From NCBI GenBank assembly GCA_002386525.1, contig DGIS01000025.1, forward strand, positions 296,166 to 360,011: a stretch of 63,846 bases of DNA, in the 5' to 3' direction. Below are positions 62,290-63,846 of this stretch, piece after piece (the first letter of the stretch is position 1; each line of letters starts with the position of its first letter). The stretch comes from Sphingobacterium sp. UBA4616 (GTDB lineage Bacteria > Bacteroidota > Bacteroidia > Sphingobacteriales > Sphingobacteriaceae). Under the pieces are notes generated by a model. The model was not told where the DNA came from, ran no database searches, and saw nothing but the letters and a program-made list of their open reading frames with translations. Position numbers and translations under genes: made by a program.

Positions 62290-63816
62290 ATGAACCATCC
62301 TGTAAAGATTAAAAATGCTTTGGTTTCAGTCTATTATAAAGACGGCCTAGCTCCTTTAGTTGAATTATTAAACAAATACGGTGTTACCTTCTATTCCACT
62401 GGCGGAACAGAGACATTTATCAAAGATTTAGGTATAGATGTTGTTCCAGTGGAAGACCTCACGAGCTATCCTTCTATTTTAGGTGGTCGTGTAAAAACTT
62501 TGCATCCAAAAGTGTTTGGAGGTATTTTGGCTCGCCGCCCCCTTGAGTCTGATCAACAGCAGCTTGCCCAATACGAGATACCTGAGATCGATTTGGTTAT
62601 TGTGGATTTGTACCCGTTTGAAGAAACAGTTGCTTCTGGTGCATCCGAACAAGATATTATCGAAAAAATTGATATCGGTGGAATTTCTCTGATCCGTGCC
62701 GCGGCTAAGAACTTCAACGATGTTGTAATTATCTCTTCCAAAAATGATTACCAAGCATTGGAAGAAATACTCGCAAATCAAGAAGGTAATACTTCGCTAG
62801 AACAACGTAAAGAATTTGCCAAACGCGCATTCAATACATCGTCGCATTACGATACCGCAATCTTCAATTACTTCAATCAAGAAAACCCACTTCAAGTTTT
62901 TAAACAATCTGAACAAAAAGCCCAAGTACTGCGCTATGGTGAAAATCCTCACCAAAAAGGCGTTTTCTTTGGCGATTTAGATAACATGTTTGATAAATTA
63001 AGCGGCAAAGAATTATCCTATAATAATCTTGTTGACGTTGATGCGGCGGTAGATTTAATTGATGAGTTTATAGAACCTACATTTGCGATTCTAAAACATA
63101 CAAATGCGTGTGGAGTTGCCTCCAGACCAACGATCAAACAAGCCTGGTTAGACGCATTGGCTTGTGATCCTGTTTCAGCGTTTGGTGGAGTTTTAATAAC
63201 AAACGGTCAAGTAGATGCTGCAACAGCTGAAGAAATTAATAAATTATTCTTTGAAGTATTGATCGCACCTTCTTATTCGGAGGAAGCTATCGCTATACTT
63301 ACCGCGAAAAAGAATAGAATTATTCTTGTTCGTAAAGAGGTTACATTACCTAGTCAACAGTTCAAAACATTGTTGAACGGCGTTATTCTACAAGATAAAG
63401 ACAAAACAATTGAAAATGCAGAGCAAATGGTTACTGTAACGAAAGTAGAACCTACTGACGAACAACTTCAAGACCTATACTTTGCGAACAAAATCGTTAA
63501 ACATACCAAGTCAAATACAATCGTGTTTGCCAAAAATGGCACTTTATTAGCGTCAGGAGTAGGTCAAACATCTCGTGTAGACGCATTAAAACAAGCTATC
63601 GAGAAAGCTGTTTCTTTCGGTTTTGATCTCAAAGGCTGTGCGATGGCATCAGATGCTTTCTTCCCTTTCCCTGATTGCGTTGAAATCGCTTCGAAAGCAG
63701 GTATTGCAACCGTATTGCAACCCGGCGGTTCAATCAAGGATCAGTTGTCGATAGATATGGCCAATGAAAAAGGAATTTCAATGGTGACAACGGGGGTTAG
63801 ACACTTTAAGCACTAA
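62290..63816 (+). CDS. purH: Bifunctional AICAR transformylase / IMP cyclohydrolase (PurH)
   Basis: PurH performs the last two steps of IMP synthesis. The 508-residue length is normal and the gene is complete. The N-terminal cyclohydrolase domain (about 1-195) has FYSTGGTETFIKDLG, GGRVKTLHPKVFGGIL and VIVDLYPFEETV. The transformylase domain has LRYGENPHQKGVFFG, the catalytic Lys-His in FAILKHTNACGVA and SDAFFPFPDCVE, ending in TTGVRHFKH. Confidence 0.97.
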   Translation: MNHPVKIKNALVSVYYKDGLAPLVELLNKYGVTFYSTGGTETFIKDLGIDVVPVEDLTSYPSILGGRVKTLHPKVFGGILARRPLESDQQQLAQYEIPEIDLVIVDLYPFEETVASGASEQDIIEKIDIGGISLIRAAAKNFNDVVIISSKNDYQALEEILANQEGNTSLEQRKEFAKRAFNTSSHYDTAIFNYFNQENPLQVFKQSEQKAQVLRYGENPHQKGVFFGDLDNMFDKLSGKELSYNNLVDVDAAVDLIDEFIEPTFAILKHTNACGVASRPTIKQAWLDALACDPVSAFGGVLITNGQVDAATAEEINKLFFEVLIAPSYSEEAIAILTAKKNRIILVRKEVTLPSQQFKTLLNGVILQDKDKTIENAEQMVTVTKVEPTDEQLQDLYFANKIVKHTKSNTIVFAKNGTLLASGVGQTSRVDALKQAIEKAVSFGFDLKGCAMASDAFFPFPDCVEIASKAGIATVLQPGGSIKDQLSIDMANEKGISMVTTGVRHFKH

Positions 63817-63846
63817 GCAGTCTTCAACCATTAATAAAAAAGCTAC

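Noticed and set aside
1..63846. Search for CRISPR arrays, insertion sequences, prophage genes, retrons or toxin-antitoxin pairs
   Set aside because: No repeat-spacer pattern, transposase, integrase, reverse transcriptase or toxin-like gene pair was seen; the S24 repressor is the only phage-like element and has no phage neighbours.

Overview
This window is chromosomal DNA from a member of the Bacteroidota, most likely a Sphingobacterium-like genus of the Sphingobacteriaceae. The evidence is AT-rich DNA, promoters of the TTG-N20-TAnnTTTG type used by the Bacteroidota primary sigma factor, few recognisable Shine-Dalgarno sites, families largely confined to this phylum (DUF4199, DUF2851, DUF4905), an InfB with a long Asn/Gly-rich linker, and an archaeal/eukaryotic-type prolyl-tRNA synthetase. 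No rRNA operon, CRISPR array, insertion sequence or prophage was seen. There is one tRNA gene (Lys).

Layout. 0-3 kb: a secreted WG-repeat-like protein, a Gfo/Idh/MocA oxidoreductase and a PAP2 phosphatase, all on the minus strand. 3.4-5.8 kb: a short histidine operon (leader peptide, hisG, hisD). 5.8-8.7 kb: a minus-strand set of a FtsX/MacB-type permease, a DUF2306 membrane protein and a YARHG lipoprotein broken by a one-base frameshift. 8.8-10.8 kb: queA, ispD and a tiny membrane protein. 10.9-16.7 kb: a minus-strand gene set starting with a dihydroorotase homologue that has lost most of its metal ligands, followed by an acidic protein, DUF4199, two glycosyltransferases, a 90-residue protein and a PhnP-like hydrolase. 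16.9-22 kb: ubiX with a candidate small RNA in front of it, an ankyrin protein, DUF2851, divergent ribD/prmC and tRNA-Lys. 22.3-26.3 kb: a LacI-type regulator and a GntR/ABC-transporter operon of the Ytr type ending in a DUF2807-like protein.

27-36.4 kb: genes for the leucine/acetoacetate branch (crotonase-fold protein, HMG-CoA lyase, acyl-CoA dehydrogenase, methylcrotonyl-CoA carboxylase beta subunit, acetoacetyl-CoA ligase), a PaaE-like reductase and an exported superoxide dismutase. 36.4-40.5 kb: SRPBCC, pyrE, Nudix, SDR, old yellow enzyme and VOC genes. 40.6-45.6 kb: the rimP-nusA-infB core operon. 45.7-46.9 kb: an S24-peptidase repressor divergent from a degenerate GIY-YIG protein, with a perfect 12-bp inverted repeat between them. 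47-51.2 kb: penicillin-binding protein 1A and rpoN. 51.3-53.3 kb: aguB-aguA for putrescine synthesis from agmatine. 53.4-63.8 kb: a DeoR regulator, an SDR, proS, a Gly/Trp/Tyr-rich lipoprotein, a FadL-like outer-membrane protein, DUF4905, a LysM/double-psi-barrel protein, udk and purH.

Most of the window is ordinary housekeeping. The most notable items are the His-rich leader peptide with its promoter, the catalytically dead dihydroorotase homologue heading a glycosyltransferase gene set, the repressor/GIY-YIG pair with its palindromic operator, the candidate small RNA upstream of ubiX, very compact divergent promoters whose -7 box lies 4-5 bases from the ATG, the YARHG frameshift and a crotonase-fold protein lacking one catalytic Glu. 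All function calls are from reading translated sequence and recalling families; no database search was run.
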